NCBI RefSeq assembly: GCF_947179165.1
Contig: NC_077245.1
Span: 48,447,286-48,511,285 of the forward strand
Source: Solanum dulcamara
Taxonomy: Eukaryota; Streptophyta; Magnoliopsida; Solanales; Solanaceae
DNA: 64,000 nucleotides
Direction: 5' to 3'
Part shown: one piece after another, positions 11,712 through 23,721 of the stretch
How positions within the stretch are numbered: the first letter of the stretch is position 1
Layout of the letters: every line of letters begins with the position of its first letter
Made by a program: the position numbers and the translations under genes
Notes under the pieces: generated by a model
The model's input: only the letters and a program-made list of their open reading frames with translations
What the model was told of the DNA's origin: nothing
The model's database searches: none

Positions 11712-13246
11712 ATGCCTTTAAGGGAAGCAACAACTTCCCAGAAAGGCAAGTCCATAGCGGGGAAACTAGTCAAACCCCGAGAGTTACTAGGGCTCATGCC
11801 TAATCTATGCCAAGGATCGTGCTGCAATAGGTGAGCTCTATTATGCCGCCACCTCTAGAGGAGATTAGAACAACACCAACTGCAGATCCTAAAGCTCTAA
11901 TGCCTAAGCCTCTAGCTCTATAGTCAGGGCCGGAAGATAGGTCCATGAGAGATGTAGTGCAATTACTGACTAGGATAATGGCAGGGCAGGCTCGAAGTCT
12001 TAGGTTAGGGGAATATGATGCAGATAGACATGATAGTTTGAGGGTCTGTGACTTTCTAGCTTGTAACCCTCCAGAGTTTTATGGGTTGAGGCTTGCAGAT
12101 AACCCATAGCAGTTCATTCGATAGATGCAGCGTACATTGAGAATAATTAGGGCCTCTGAGTCTATTAAGTTGGCTTCATATCAGCTATGTGATGTAGCTG
12201 TTAATTAGTATAAGTCCTGGTAATTATCGAGGGGAGAGGGTGCTCCTCCAGTAGTCTGGGATAAGTTCGTGGAAGCCTTCTTTGGCCATTTTCTTCATCT
12301 AGAACTAAAACAAGCCAGAATTGATAAATTCTTATAATTAACGCAGAATGCTAGGAGCATAAAAGACAATAGCCTAGAGTTTGACTCGTTGGCAAGGCAT
12401 GCGCCCACGATAGTAGCTGATATGACTGATAGGGTGCATCGCTATGTTATGGCGTTGGACGATTTCTTAATTGATACCTGTGTAGCCATGGCTTCTCAAC
12501 TAGGAATGGATATCACCCAGGTACAAGCGTACACACAAGGGGTGGAAGATTATCACAAAAGACGTCAGCCCGAGAGAGATTATGACAGAGGCCAGCATAA
12601 GAGGACTAATTCAACTGGTTATTATGGTGTCTTTCGAGGCGGGCAGCATCAACAGTATGGTAAATACCCTTCCCAGCTGGCCTAGAGTACGCCCCTACAG
12701 TTGCTACGTATGAGATTTGATAGAACAATGTATTCTGGAGCCGGTCAAAGCTCTACGGTTTCAAGCTCACGGACAAATAAGGGTTCACATCAATCGAGGC
12801 TATCTTTTCCTCAATGTTCTCATTGTGGTAGGTTTCATTTTATGGAATGCCATTTTTCCACCAATGCTTGTTTTGCTTCGGGCTGTCGAGGCCATGTTAT
12901 GAGGGAGTGCCCATCCAGGGGTAGGTCGGGAAGTGTAGTTCAGCCTACTGGGCTAGTTTCTAGTCTTTCTTCTTCTGTGGCTATACGCCCTATGGGGCGG
13001 GGTATGCAGACACTAGCAGACCATGGTGGAGGCCATGGCGGAGCTTCCATATTCAGTGGCCCTTCAAATCGCATATACGCCTTGGCTAGTAGACAAGGCC
13101 AGGAGGCGTCACCAACTATGGTTAGAGGTATATTATCAATCTTCTACCAGGATGTGTATGCATTTATTGATCCAGGCTCCACCCTATTATATATACCCCT
13201 TTTGTTGCTGATATTGGGCGCCCTACATGGTGGTGATATACTATGA
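11712..13246 (+). pseudogene. gag: Gag with zinc knuckle and start of protease
   Basis: The likely start is ATG at 11,712 (MPLREATTSQKGKSIAG). A one-base frameshift near 11,760 moves the rest into one frame that runs to 13,246. The retrotransposon gag domain spans about 11,945-12,540 (MRDVVQLLTRIMAGQARSL, VCDFLACNPPEFYG, WDKFVEAFFGHFL). A zinc region follows at 12,815-12,910: C39-x2-C42-x3-H46-x3-C50, then C57-x2-S60-x4-H65-x4-C70 in the last open segment (12,701-13,243), so the second knuckle Cys is Ser. Near 13,160-13,180, DPGST is the active-site motif of the aspartic protease. The protease is cut off soon after. In-frame stops include those near 11,801, 11,828, 11,921 and 12,683-12,685. 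Gag forms the particle and protease would cut the polyprotein. This copy is inactive. Confidence 0.9.
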
Positions 13247-13990
13247 TATGTATGTATATATTGTCCCTGTGAGGAACTATTAGTATTTTCTGCGTGCAGG
13301 TTTGTGAGATGGTAAGAAATATAAAGAAAACTCTGTCAAAATTTTTCCTAAAAATGAAATGAGAATGAGAGATGGGATTGTAGTATGTCTTGAAAGGTCG
13401 TGTCCACTATAATGATAAGTTGACTAAACTGTGGGTATGGATGACCTCGAAGAATGAGTTAATTGCTGACTTGATGGCAATAGTAACTAGGAGATCAATA
13501 CTGGTATGGTAGAAAGGACTTAAAGAATACTTGTGATATGAAGAGATGCTTTAGATAAGACTAATAAATCTTGATAGACAAATATATGAAGGCACCGTCT
13601 GAACTGAATAACAGGGAGAATTGTAACAGATATAAAGTATGAATAAAACAACTCGGGAGATATTAAGAATATTGTGAAGGATAGCAAGGCTATACTTGAC
13701 TAAAGGTTAAAATGTTGGCAATAAAGTTATTGGCTATGGATATTGTGACATACAAGTAGCACAAGAGGAAGGATAAGGAGTCTCTCCTAAGGTAGAAAAT
13801 AAGAGAACTTAAGAGTAAGTAAAGGAAGAGAAATAAGTACGAAAAAATAGACTGCAACTGTGTGTCACTACAATGAAATATGTGCAGCAGAGTAAGTCAA
13901 GAGAAGGAAAGGCTATTAATGGAATTGAGCGCACTCTATATAATAGCTTAAACAAAATTGAGCATCCGAAGCGTAATAGCATAGTATAGG
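13247..13990 (+). other. non-coding internal stretch of E
   Basis: No reading frame recognised. It begins just after the broken protease and ends before the integrase core, where RT and RNase H would be expected. It resembles 36,470-37,460 in element B in the same order (CCCTGTGAGG, then ATTTTCTGCGTG, then AGGAAACTCTGCCCAATTTT-like, then GAGTCTCTCCTA-like). Parts also resemble the element C internal regions. Confidence 0.65.
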
Positions 13991-13992
13991 AG

Positions 13993-14500
13993 GTGGAAAT
14001 CCCAACTCAGACATGGAAAGTAGTTAATATGGACTATAGTACAAGCTTACCTCATATTCTGTGGAAGTGTGAGTTTATGGGGGTTATTATGAATAGGCTA
14101 ATAAAATTAGCCCATTTCCTTCTAGTTAAGGCTATATATTCAACTGGGGACTATACGAGACTGTATATAAGAAAAGTAGTAAGATTTCACGAAGTCCCCA
14201 TAACAATTATCTCGGATAGGGAGGTTCAATTTGTAGCTAACTTCTGGAGATCATTCCAGAAGGGACTGGGGACACAGGTGGATCTTAGCACTACCTTTCT
14301 CCCTCAAGCTAATGGACAGGTCTAGCGCACTATGCAGAAGCCACAATATAGGTTGCGGGCCTACATTATTAACTTCAGAAGTAACTAGAGTGATCACTTG
14401 TCACTTATTGAAGTTGCTTATAATAGCAATTAAATGGCACCATATAAAGTTCTATATGGTACAGAGTGCAGAGCACCGATTGATTGGGTTGAAAAAGAAA
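13993..14500 (+). pseudogene. int: integrase core remnant of element E
   Basis: The open part 13,993-14,325 shows the Gypsy integrase core: VNMDYSTSLPHI with the first catalytic Asp, RLIKLAHFLLVKAIYSTGDY, then ITIISDREVQF with the second Asp, WRSFQKGLGTQVDLSTTF and QANGQV. After a stop at 14,326 the homology continues (LRAYIINF, SLIEVAYNSN, MAPYKVLYGTECRAPIDW) to about 14,494. There it joins the 3' LTR directly, so the integrase C-terminus, 3' untranslated part and polypurine tract are lost. Integrase would insert element DNA into the host chromosome. This fragment is not functional. Confidence 0.9.
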
Positions 14501-14595
14501 CTTGAGGGCATGTCAAGCTTACATAACAAGGATTATATAAGTTCTTAAAGTAAGACGAGATTATGAACCCACGAAAGAGGTGGAAGGAGGCGTAG

Positions 14596-14671
14596 CACCT
14601 ACTTGGAAGCAAGTAGGTGATGCACCTACTTGGACCAAGTAGGTGATGCACCTACTTGGACCAAGTAGGTG
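14596..14671. repeat. three palindromic repeats in E 3' LTR
   Basis: Units at 14,596-14,619, 14,623-14,645 and 14,649-14,671, spaced about 26 bp. The last two are perfect palindromes CACCTACTTGG-A-CCAAGTAGGTG (11-bp arms). The 5' LTR has only two units. Confidence 0.9.
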
Positions 14672-16750
14672 ACTCACCTGCTTGAGGTGGACCCCACTTA
14701 CATGTGGTAGCATGTGAGTGGCCGCATGGATGAGGTGGAACCTTAGGAGGCTTCTACATATCACCTCCTAAGGAGGTGTATATATTTATGTTATTGTGAA
14801 ATATATTTCATTTCAGCATGTTTATCCTTGGAAAAAAGAAGAGAAAAACATTGAAGGCATAGAGAGAGAGCTACAGATTGACTCCTTCAAGGTAAGGCAC
14901 TGATTTTCATTCCGTAAATTAATTATCTAGAGTATACTATGATGAAATGAAGGTGTTAGTAATGTAAATTAATGGTTTGGAGCAGCACCAAAAGAATACA
15001 AACAGTCTGCTAAAGTTGAGCACGTTAAGGAACTTCTGAAGCCAATTTTCAGCAGGTTTGGGAAGCCATTTGTTAAGGTATAGTGTGATTTTCTTTTCAC
15101 ATATTTTATTAAGGGTTTGTACATGTTATGAATCTATAAATATGTATAGTAAACATGAAAATATGCATTTTACGACTGAAGAATGTTGCAGGTCATGTAG
15201 GGGCTGTTTTGACGAGATTCTAACGGGTTAAAGTTTGGCTATTTTCGTTATTATTGTGGTGTTGTATTGGGAGTTGTTTTTTTGGTGTTGAAGGGATGAA
15301 AACATGTCTAAATATTTCTAGAAGTGCTGCTTTTTTCAACCACGTGACACCCCATTTCGTGTGGTTAAGATTTTACGACATAAAGATTGAAAACCATATT
15401 TTTGAGTCGTAGTTTTGAGTGGGCTGTTCGAGATGTGTTTGATGTAATGTTAAAGTGGTATAATTGTGTATTGGCTTATGATTTTTGTTTTTGGTTGGTT
15501 TACTAAGTGAAGATATAATTGGAAGTTCAGATAGGGTGAGTTATATAGGAGATGCTGCCCGAATTCCCTTAACTTCCTAACTAACTAATAGACTAGTCGA
15601 GAAAGGCGAACAAGGAATTGATGCCTATGGATGCTTGGTTGTGGATTTAGAAGCTAGAAAGTTAAATGTTATTAATATGAGTATTATTTTTATGTTAAAT
15701 AGGTTCAGAAGATGACGATGCGAATGTGGTTACGAGTAACCCATAAGAGGTGTGTGATGCTACCCTTTCTTTCTTTTGGCATGTCTTCAAGTTAAGTAAA
15801 GAATGATATGAGATTGAGGGTAAATATACTCATAAATTCCAAGCATAATTCATGGTCCTCATTTACTTCTTGATGAAATCACTCTTACAGTAATTGAACT
15901 AGGGCTTCTCAAGACTTCCATATGTTAGAAAGTGATGAGTATGTAAAGCTATCCTTCCTTTTTCTTGGCGTGTCTTAGTATTAAGTATGATGTGTTTATG
16001 AAATTTGGGGAAGAATCTATTCATGAAGTTCCGAATATAATACACGACCCCTACCCACTTTTGGAAGTGAGAGCTCCCATGCTAATTGAGTTGGGGCCTC
16101 ACACTGTCCCCTAGATGATGAGAAGTAGAGGGTATGTAAAGTTGTTTCCTTCCTCTTAGAATATCATTGATAGAAGTGCAGTGTGTATAGCTGCGTATGC
16201 AAGTAGAGATAATCCCATGCATAAACCCTCGAGCATACCTCCTGATCCTTCTCCACTTCTGAATATTACAACGCCTACGTTAGTTGAGTTATTGTCTCTC
16301 AAACTCCTCTGGGATGAGAAGTGATAAATAGGTAAAGCCTACCCTTCCTTTTATTTGACATGTCTTAAAGATAGATGATACATGATACGAGCTATAGGTT
16401 AATTTTATTCTTAAGCTTTGAATATGCTATATGTCTCATATTCAATCATTGGTGGGAAAACTATCATTGTAGTTGAGCCACCTTCCCTGAACAATCTATA
16501 TGTTGATTAGGAGTGGATGTAAAGCCCCTATTACTAAGGACTCTGTGATGATAGATGTCCCTGATTTCCTTAAGCCGGTTAGCATTACCCTAAAATATGT
16601 CTACAACTCTTGAGACTTGACTTAATGTAGCCCTAGTGACACTCAAAGGGCACCTGAGTTGATTATTGTCTTGATCTACGAATGATAGTTATGTATGACT
16701 ACCTTATTAAGTTTCAGATAATGATCCACCTATGTGTGGTTGCCTATGAC

Positions 16751-16990
16751 ACCGAGTCCCCTAATGGGATGGGTACGATATATAATGACATTGAGTCCCC
16801 TAGAGGCCCGAATATGGTATATGATGATATAATGATGACACTGAGTCTCCTAAAGGGTTGGGTATGATATATAACGATATGATTGTGACACTGAGTTCCT
16901 TAATAGATTGGGTATGGTATGTGATGATATGATTATAACAACGAGACCAATAATTGGCTGGGTATGGTATGATATGTAATGGTAAGGTAT
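16751..16990. repeat. 50-bp tandem repeat in E 3' LTR
   Basis: Units start near 16,751, 16,790, 16,840, 16,890 and 16,940. Spacing is 50 bp, except the first at 39 bp, which has lost 11 bp. It corresponds to the array at 10,459-10,708. Confidence 0.8.
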
Positions 16991-17794
16991 GATGATATGA
17001 TGAGATGGTGATGGTATAATATAAATGTACGCCACTCTCTTCACCAAGTTCCTCACTAAAGGGTCAGATATAGTTTATAGACGCACATATGAAAATGTAG
17101 TGACTCATTTGAAGCACTACACCCCATTAGAGGACTGAATGCGGTATGGGACCATGATACACCCAACTTTATCTCTTAGGATGCAAGTACAGTGATTCAT
17201 TATTATTATATTTGCTTCCTGTATCACTATTTTAGTTGTAATCTCCTTATGATATTTTATACTTTACATACTCAGTACATATATCGTATTGATGCTCCAT
17301 TCTCCGGGGGGGGGCTGAATTCTATGCCTGTAGGTACGAACGCACATTTCAGGGATCCACCAGCTTAGGATTCTGCTTAGCAAGTTTGGAAGAAGCTCCA
17401 TTGTATTAGAGCTGAGTTTGGGGGTACTGAACCTATGATGTATATGTTTGTTTATTCAGGGGTATGGTGGGGGCCCTATCCCGCCATATGTTGTTGTTAC
17501 TATTCTTAGAGGTTTGTAGTCATGTGTATGTGGGTTAAATGTAAGTTGTTTCAGTTGTGCCGATACGACGTGTTGTAAATATTTTTATGTTATGGTAGCC
17601 TTGTCGGCTCGTATGCCTTTTAATGATATGGTACGAATGAAAGAGGCTATATGTACATGAAAAAGTTTTGACCCATTAGGGTTTTTGGGTGTAGTATCAT
17701 ATTACGCATAGTTTAATTTGGCTACATTTGACAGTTACATATACATGGGTCCAGGTCAGACTCCAGTCGCAGCCTGTGGGGTTAGATCATGACA

Positions 17795-18836
17795 TACAAG
17801 CCCGTGGTCTAGCTTACTTGTGTTTGACTCCTTAGCTACAATTACTATGTTCAAGCCCGTGGTCTAGCTTACGGGTGTTTGACTCCTTAGCTACAATTAC
17901 CCGGTTCAAGTCTGTGGTCTAGCTTATACGTGGCACAAATCCATGATTATCTGTCATCAGGTTCAAGTCTATAGTTGCTTTCAAATCTTGATTTAGGTTT
18001 CTGATTCTTTGATGAATCTTCAGTTTAAGTATTTATATACTCTCAACTTTAAAGTTTTAGGATTTTTGGATGGTTAGGTTCAAGTCCGGGAATTGGTGAT
18101 AATGAAACTCTATTGACTCCGTTCATTTTACTTCAACTTTCCTTGCTTCTGTTAGGCATATGGGAGTCCGTCAGGTTGTTTCCTTAGACTAGTGCATGAG
18201 TATACCTGTTAGGTTTATTGTTGACTGGTGGATTAGGAGATTCTTTCTCTTTATTTGTTGCGTGTACATACCTATATTTACTTATTTCCTTATCTTTATT
18301 TGTGGTTATATTCTCGTATTTTAGTTTACTTTTTCTTATCTTGCTCAGTCCGCCTATGATGTCTACTGGGTACCTGTTCTTTTAGTACTCATACTAACAT
18401 TCTACATCTATTTTTGGGTTGCGGGTTCGAGTACTAGCTACTTGTGTTGATTCGAGCCAGTTGTGGTCATGATCGGAGGAGAGGGTGAGCACATTGCATT
18501 CTGGAGTTTCCCATCTCTATCTGCACATATATTTTGCATGTCTTTTGCTTTTTGAGACCGCCCTGGTTCTTTCGTCCACTTTTGGGATTTCTTCTCTTTT
18601 TATATTAGCTTTGTACATGTGACTTTCAGGTTCTAGTGAGGGATATTTTTACTTGTACATATTTATCTTAGCTTCCACCCTTTCATTTATCCTCCTATTA
18701 TCTCATTAATTTTGTAGATTTAATTGTTGGTCTTTTACCTAAACATCTCATTACTCGAAGTTTTCGGATATGGGTTGGCTTACCTACTAGTGGGTCATAG
18801 TAGGAACCATCATGACCTAAGAAACTGGTCGTGACA
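17795..18836 (+). mobile_element. Element A 5' LTR, right fragment
   Basis: It resumes the 55-bp array interrupted by E (GCCCGTGGTCTAGCTTACTT), then follows the 3' LTR (22,320-23,152) through to GGTCGTGACA at 18,836. It contains a region like GATGTCTACTGGGTACC that recurs, modified, at 53,095-53,110 and in antisense near 55,080. Confidence 0.85.
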
Positions 18837-20070
18837 AGTTGGTATCATAGCCCTAGGGTCACCGGTCTTACTAGAGCTAACATCTAGTAGAGTCCTGTGA
18901 ATAGGTGTGAAGACTTCCGTGACTAATCTTCAGGTGGCTATAGGATGTCTTTAAGAACGTGTCTCTTTTGTATCGTTGTCGTGGAGTATATGTCTTATTG
19001 GTTTCTGTAAATCTCAATTGTTCCACTCTCTTAAAAGATGGTTGACGCGTGCTAGAGGCAAAGGCTGACCTCGTGGTCATACAGGGCTGTAGTACCATCT
19101 CTGGACAGAGAGCAGACTCTAAATCCGGAGATAGAGACACTAGTAGCTCCAGTACATTAGTAGGCGGTGGCCTGGAACAAACCTAGCCACCGCCCGAGCT
19201 AGTCATAGCTCAAGACTTACAGGTGATGTTCGCCCTGAATTTGGCTTCTATTAGGGGTATGTAGCATGCCCTAGGTCGAGCTGCTTTAGTGCCGCTGGAA
19301 TAGCCTACGCTAGAGGCACCGACCGCTCAACCTAATTATTTAGAGGGCGTCAAGCCACTTTGGGAGCAGAAGATGCTTGGGGTGTTCCTTAGACTATCAC
19401 CGCAGAGGTTTTCTTGGGTTATGGATGAGGATGCCCATGAGTTTCTACTTACTTATGGAGAGTGGCTACAGACTATTGGACTAGTGGAGTTGAGGGGAGA
19501 CAACTTCAGTTCTTATCAGCTAGATGGTCTTACCCAGTAGTGGTGGCTATCGTATTTACTGATTAGGCCAGATCGGTCTCCACTAGTATCGTGGGCTGAG
19601 TTTTCAGAAGCCCTCTTGGAAGTTTATTCTTTGGAGAATGAAAGATCAGCTCCAAGATCAATTTTCATGATTGGAGAAGGGCTTCATGATCGTATTGGAG
19701 TATGAGACCTGATTCTATGAGCTCTCCATACATGCCACCAAGATCTTACCTACAAAGAAGGAGAGAGTTCAATGCTTCGTCAAAGGATAGAGACTCCAGG
19801 TACGAATTGAGACTCAGTCATTAGTCTCAACGGTCCACTCATTTTTTAAGGTGATTGACTATGCCCACAAGCTAGAGCATCTCTATTGCGAGTCACAAAG
19901 GGGCAGCAGAAAGATAGCTAAGTAGGAAGATAGCTAGATGGGCACCACATTAGACAAGGGAGTCCTATGATAGATCTCGCATAAGATTTTAGCCGGGTTA
20001 GTCCAGCCGCCCTTTCTAGGACGCTCTTCAGACTTCAAAGGGTGATCAACACTATCAGGGTGCTGAGGTC
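18837..20070 (+). pseudogene. gag: gag remnant of element A
   Basis: This stretch begins directly after the LTR and PBS. A Retrotrans_gag-type region is readable with frame changes: an Arg/Gly-rich start near 19,040, then about 19,390-19,640 VFLRLSPQRFSWVMDEDAHE, FLLTYGEWLQTIGLVELRGD and SPLVSWAEFSEALLE, and further pieces to about 19,900 (CHQDLTYKEGE-like, then VTKGQQK-like). Stops and frameshifts are frequent. No zinc knuckle, protease or pol follows. Near 20,040-20,075 the sequence jumps straight into LTR sequence, which implies a deletion from gag into the 3' LTR. It would have encoded the particle protein and is now inert. Confidence 0.8.
18840..18851 (+). other. primer binding site of element A
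   Basis: TGGTATCATAGC, three bases after the LTR end, is one mismatch from the initiator-Met tRNA primer site. Confidence 0.8.
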
Positions 20071-20071
20071 A

Positions 20072-23000
20072 AGAATGACCCTTTATTTTGCTTCCCGAGT
20101 CTCATTGTGGAATTTAGCTTAACATGGACCTTGGGCGTGGGACCCATTTTTCATTAAAACGACCTTGTATGGGAATCTTAAATGCACTATTGAGTCCAAA
20201 ATATTGAATTTGGTGGGGTAGCATATCTAATTTGTACACACAGGGTTCCAAATGAATCCCGAGCACCCCATCAGAGATTTTGGACTATGCCAAAAAGAGG
20301 GTGTAGCAGTGAATTGCTGGTGCAAGCATAAAAACCTCATTTTTTGTTTTTTCTCCAACTTCAAGACCCCATATCTTAAGTTATAGAGCTCCAAATTGGG
20401 TGATTTAAAAGGCAAACGTGTGAGATTATTTGAGTAGAATGCATTAAGGATCTCAGAAATTGATTTGGGTCATTCCATTAAGGTAAATTCTTGATTCTAG
20501 TTGCTGCATTGTCCATTTTCAGAGTCAATTATGAAAACTTTGAGAATTAATTTCTTGGTCTATATAAATCCGAATTTGGTGATCCAAAGGTTTAAATTTA
20601 AGATAATTTGATGGGGAATCCATCGGTGAGCTCAAAATATTTTTTGGAACTTCATGTGAGGTAAATTTCTATTTTTTCTGCTGCCATTATCATATTCGGA
20701 TTGAAATTTTACTAAAATTTTAAAAGATTGTAACTTTATCATTTTAGCTCCATTTTTAGTAATTCTTGAGGCTCACTTGTGAGTTTTCCACAAGGAACAT
20801 TGTAATTTTGTTGGTTTGGGTCATGGGGGTTTCATTTTTTTAAACATTGTTACATATAGAAGCTACTATAGTTGCTCTTTTAGCTTGAATTGTGGGAATT
20901 TGGTTGCATGATCAATTCACAATCTTTGCCAACCCCAGACTGTGTATAAATTTAATTTGTGATCTTGTGGTGCTGTTTCTGATTACTTTTGGGGTCGGTT
21001 CAGGTATTCCAAATATGGGTCCCATATTTTCCATTTTAAACCCTGAAATAGGGCTTTCTTCAAAAAATGTGAATTTAGTGTCAAAATGACTATAACGACG
21101 TTGTGATTCTATTTTTCATAGTATGTCAACATTTCGAGGCCTTTCAAAAAGGGAAAGCTTAGATTTTGTCAATTGGAACACTCTCGGTCGGCCAACAGGT
21201 AGGCTACAATTTTCCCCTTGTGAGACTGAGCATGTTTAGGTAATTATATATTGAATTTTATGATTTTGGAGGGGTTTAGGTTTCAAGCATGCTAAATTAC
21301 TAGAATTCATATCCTAGGTATTATTTCAGAAAATTATTGGACTGTTTAAGCATGACTCTTGTTGTTGTTGGTTATCCCTACCTTATGGCGTGTTCTGTAC
21401 CTTTGGTTATATATTTGGAAGAATGTTTGGCCTTAGTCTAAGCTTAGACTAGTGTTGCCTTAGACTTGAATAATTTTGGTGTCATTGGAACTTAGAACCT
21501 CTCTGATGTCATTTCAAAAAGTTAGCTCTCTGTAGACTGATATAGAAGACTTGAGTCTGATAGTATGAGCTTTAGCTAGGCAATAACACATCTTTGAGAC
21601 CTGACCTCCATAATACCTTATTCTCCTATTGGTCTTGTATCTCTTTGTTCTCTTTTCTGGAGTTTTCTTGATGATTCTGATTGACTCCTTAGCTACAGTT
21701 ACCCAATTCGAACCTGTGGTCTAGCTTACTTCTAATTGATTCCTTAGCTATATTTACCCAGTTTGATCACGTGGTCTAGCTTACTCCTAATTGACTTCTT
21801 AGCTATAATTGTTCGATTCGAGCTTGTGGTATAGCTTACTTCTAATCGACTCATTTGCTACAGTAACCCTATTTTAGCTTGGGGTCTAGCTTACTTATCA
21901 TCAACTCCTTAGATATAGTTACCCAGTTTAGGATCATGGTCTAGCTTACTTCTGATAGACTCCTTAGCTATAGTTACCCGGTTTGAGCTCGTAGTCTAGT
22001 TTACTTTTGATCAACCCTTTCGCTATAGTTACCCAATTTGGTCCCATGGTCTAGCTTACTTTTGATCAACCCCTTAGCTATAGTTACCCGATTTGGTCCC
22101 ATGGTCTAGCTTACTTGTGAACAACTCCTTAACTATAATTAATTGGTTCAAGCTTATGGTCTAGCTTACTTGTGTTTGACACATTAGCTATAATTACTCT
22201 GTTCAAGCCTGTAGTCTAGATTACTTTTGTTTGAATCCTTAACTATAGTTTGTCGGTTCAAGCCCATGGTCCAAGTTACTGTTGTTACACTCCTTAACTA
22301 TAGTTACCCTAATCAAGTCCGTGGTCTAACTTATACGTGGCTTAAATCAAGGATTATTTGTCACCCAGTTCAAGTCCTTGGTTGCTTTCAATTCTTGGTG
22401 TGGGTTCTTGATTCTCTGATCAATCTTCGGTTCAAGTCTTTATGTTCTATCAACTTTGGGTTAAAGTTTCAGGCTTTTGGGATGGTTTGGTTCAAGTTTA
22501 GGAATTGGTGGTGTAATAGAACTCTGTTGACTCTGTTCATTTTACTTTATCTATTCTTTCTCCTATCGGGCTTATGGGAGTCCGTTAGGTTGTTACCTTA
22601 GACTTGTGCATAAGCGTACCTATCGGGTTTATGGGAACTGGTGAATTAGCTAGATTATTTCTCTTTATTTGCTGAGTAAGCTCATGTTCATACCTACATT
22701 TACTTCTTGCCCTGTCTTTGGTTGTGTTTGTATTCTCACATTTTATTTTACTGGTTACCAAGGTTGATTCGAGCCATCTATGGTCGTGATCGAAGGCGAG
22801 GGTAAAAACATTGCATTCTGGATTTACCCATCTCCCTCTATATATATATTTTGCCTATCTTTTTCTTTTTGAGACAACCCTAGTTCTGTGGTCCACTTTG
22901 ATACTTATACTCTTTTTATAGTAACTTTGTATATGTGACTTTTAGGTTTTGAGAGAGCTCTTTTTACTTGTATATATTTAGCTTTGCTTCCGCCCGTTCA

Positions 23001-23152
23001 TTTCTACTACTATTATCTCATCACTATTTTAGATTGAATTATTTATCTTCTACCCTGACATCCTATTACTCGCAATTCTTAGATAAGGGTCGGCTTTCCT
23101 GCTGGTGGATAATAGTAAGCACCATCATGACCTAAGAAATTGGGTCGTGACA
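20072..23152 (+). mobile_element. Element A 3' LTR, 5'-truncated
   Basis: The left end aligns with the antisense LTR at about 5,205 (GAATGACCCTT-like), so the U3 start is missing. The right end is GGGTCGTGACA at 23,152. From about 21,691 it matches the 5' LTR pieces of A (7,622-7,972 plus 17,795-18,836). Open frames within it, such as 20,892-21,089 and 22,227-22,601, have no support as genes. No PBS follows 23,152, which agrees with a 3' LTR. Confidence 0.8.
21691..22345. repeat. 55-bp tandem repeat in A 3' LTR
   Basis: Twelve units of 55 bp, each of the form AGCTATAGTTACCC-GGTTCRAGCCC-GTGGTCTAGCTTACTT-(15 variable bases)-CTCCTT. The 5' LTR of A has nine. Many units match or nearly match GGTTCRANNCC, the pol III B-box consensus. 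Confidence 0.9.
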
Positions 23153-23310
23153 GTATGTTTTCAAAAAACCTCATAATACCGATGTTTCATGTCTCTCTAT
23201 ATTAAGTTGTTTTAAATTGCACATTTCCTTAAGAATACTATAATTTCCATAATTACCTTTATACTTAGTTTATCAGTCCCACATATTTTGGGATGCTTTC
23301 ATATAGAATG
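23153..23310. other. short flank between elements A and C
   Basis: AT-rich, no feature seen. Its last five bases GAATG (23,306-23,310) are the left target duplication of element C. Confidence 0.6.
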
Positions 23311-23721
23311 TATTACACCCCATACTTTTGTACCTTGGAAGGTTCTTAAGCTTCTTAAGTATCTTGAAAGGTTATTAAGTTTTTGGAAGGATTCTTAAGC
23401 TTCTTAAATCTTGTTAAAGCTTATCAAGCTTCTTAGAAGTTACTATGGGAGCTGGATAGTCCATAACGCTATCAAAGAACTCTAAGGAAGGGAAAATATG
23501 ACACCTCATGATAGGGAAGATTGGAAATAGCGTTGTAAGAATTCAGAAGAAGTTGGAGACCAAATAATAAGTCGTAAGACTCGACTTACTTACATAAGAT
23601 ACCAACTTGGAAATCTTACATACTTAAGCTACTAGAGTACATACCAAGCTTACATAGCAAGGATTACATAGGTTCATAAAGTAAGACGAGATTATGAACC
23701 CATGAGGAGGAAAAAGAGTGA

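Larger units (their letters stand above)
7973..17794 (+). mobile_element. Element E, complete Ty3/Gypsy retrotransposon
   Basis: LTR start TGTTATGCCCC at 7,973 and LTR end GATCATGACA at 17,794. Flanks are TTCAA (7,968-7,972) and TACAA (17,795-17,799), a 5-bp target duplication with one change. Order: 5' LTR, PBS, gag with zinc knuckle and start of protease, a non-coding stretch, integrase fragment, 3' LTR lacking its first ~245 bp. No reverse transcriptase or RNase H was recognised. The element interrupts a 55-bp unit of element A's 5' LTR, so E inserted after A. The coding parts carry stops and a frameshift, so the copy is dead. Confidence 0.9.
14501..17794 (+). repeat. Element E 3' LTR, 5'-truncated
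   Basis: Homology to the 5' LTR starts at CTTGAGGGCATG (14,501), matching CTTAAGGGCATG at 8,218, so the first 245 bp of the LTR are deleted. It then follows the 5' LTR to GATCATGACA at 17,794. The two LTRs differ by scattered substitutions and by repeat copy number, so the insertion is not recent. A run of nine G lies near 17,306-17,314. Confidence 0.9.

Noticed and set aside
21691..22345. CRISPR-like regular repeats
   Set aside because: The units are contiguous 55-bp tandem repeats that vary throughout, with no conserved repeat and unique spacer pattern, in plant LTR DNA.
21691..22345. tRNA genes suggested by GGTTCGAGCCC motifs
   Set aside because: No cloverleaf, anticodon arm or acceptor stem could be folded around any unit. 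Only the B-box-like core is present.
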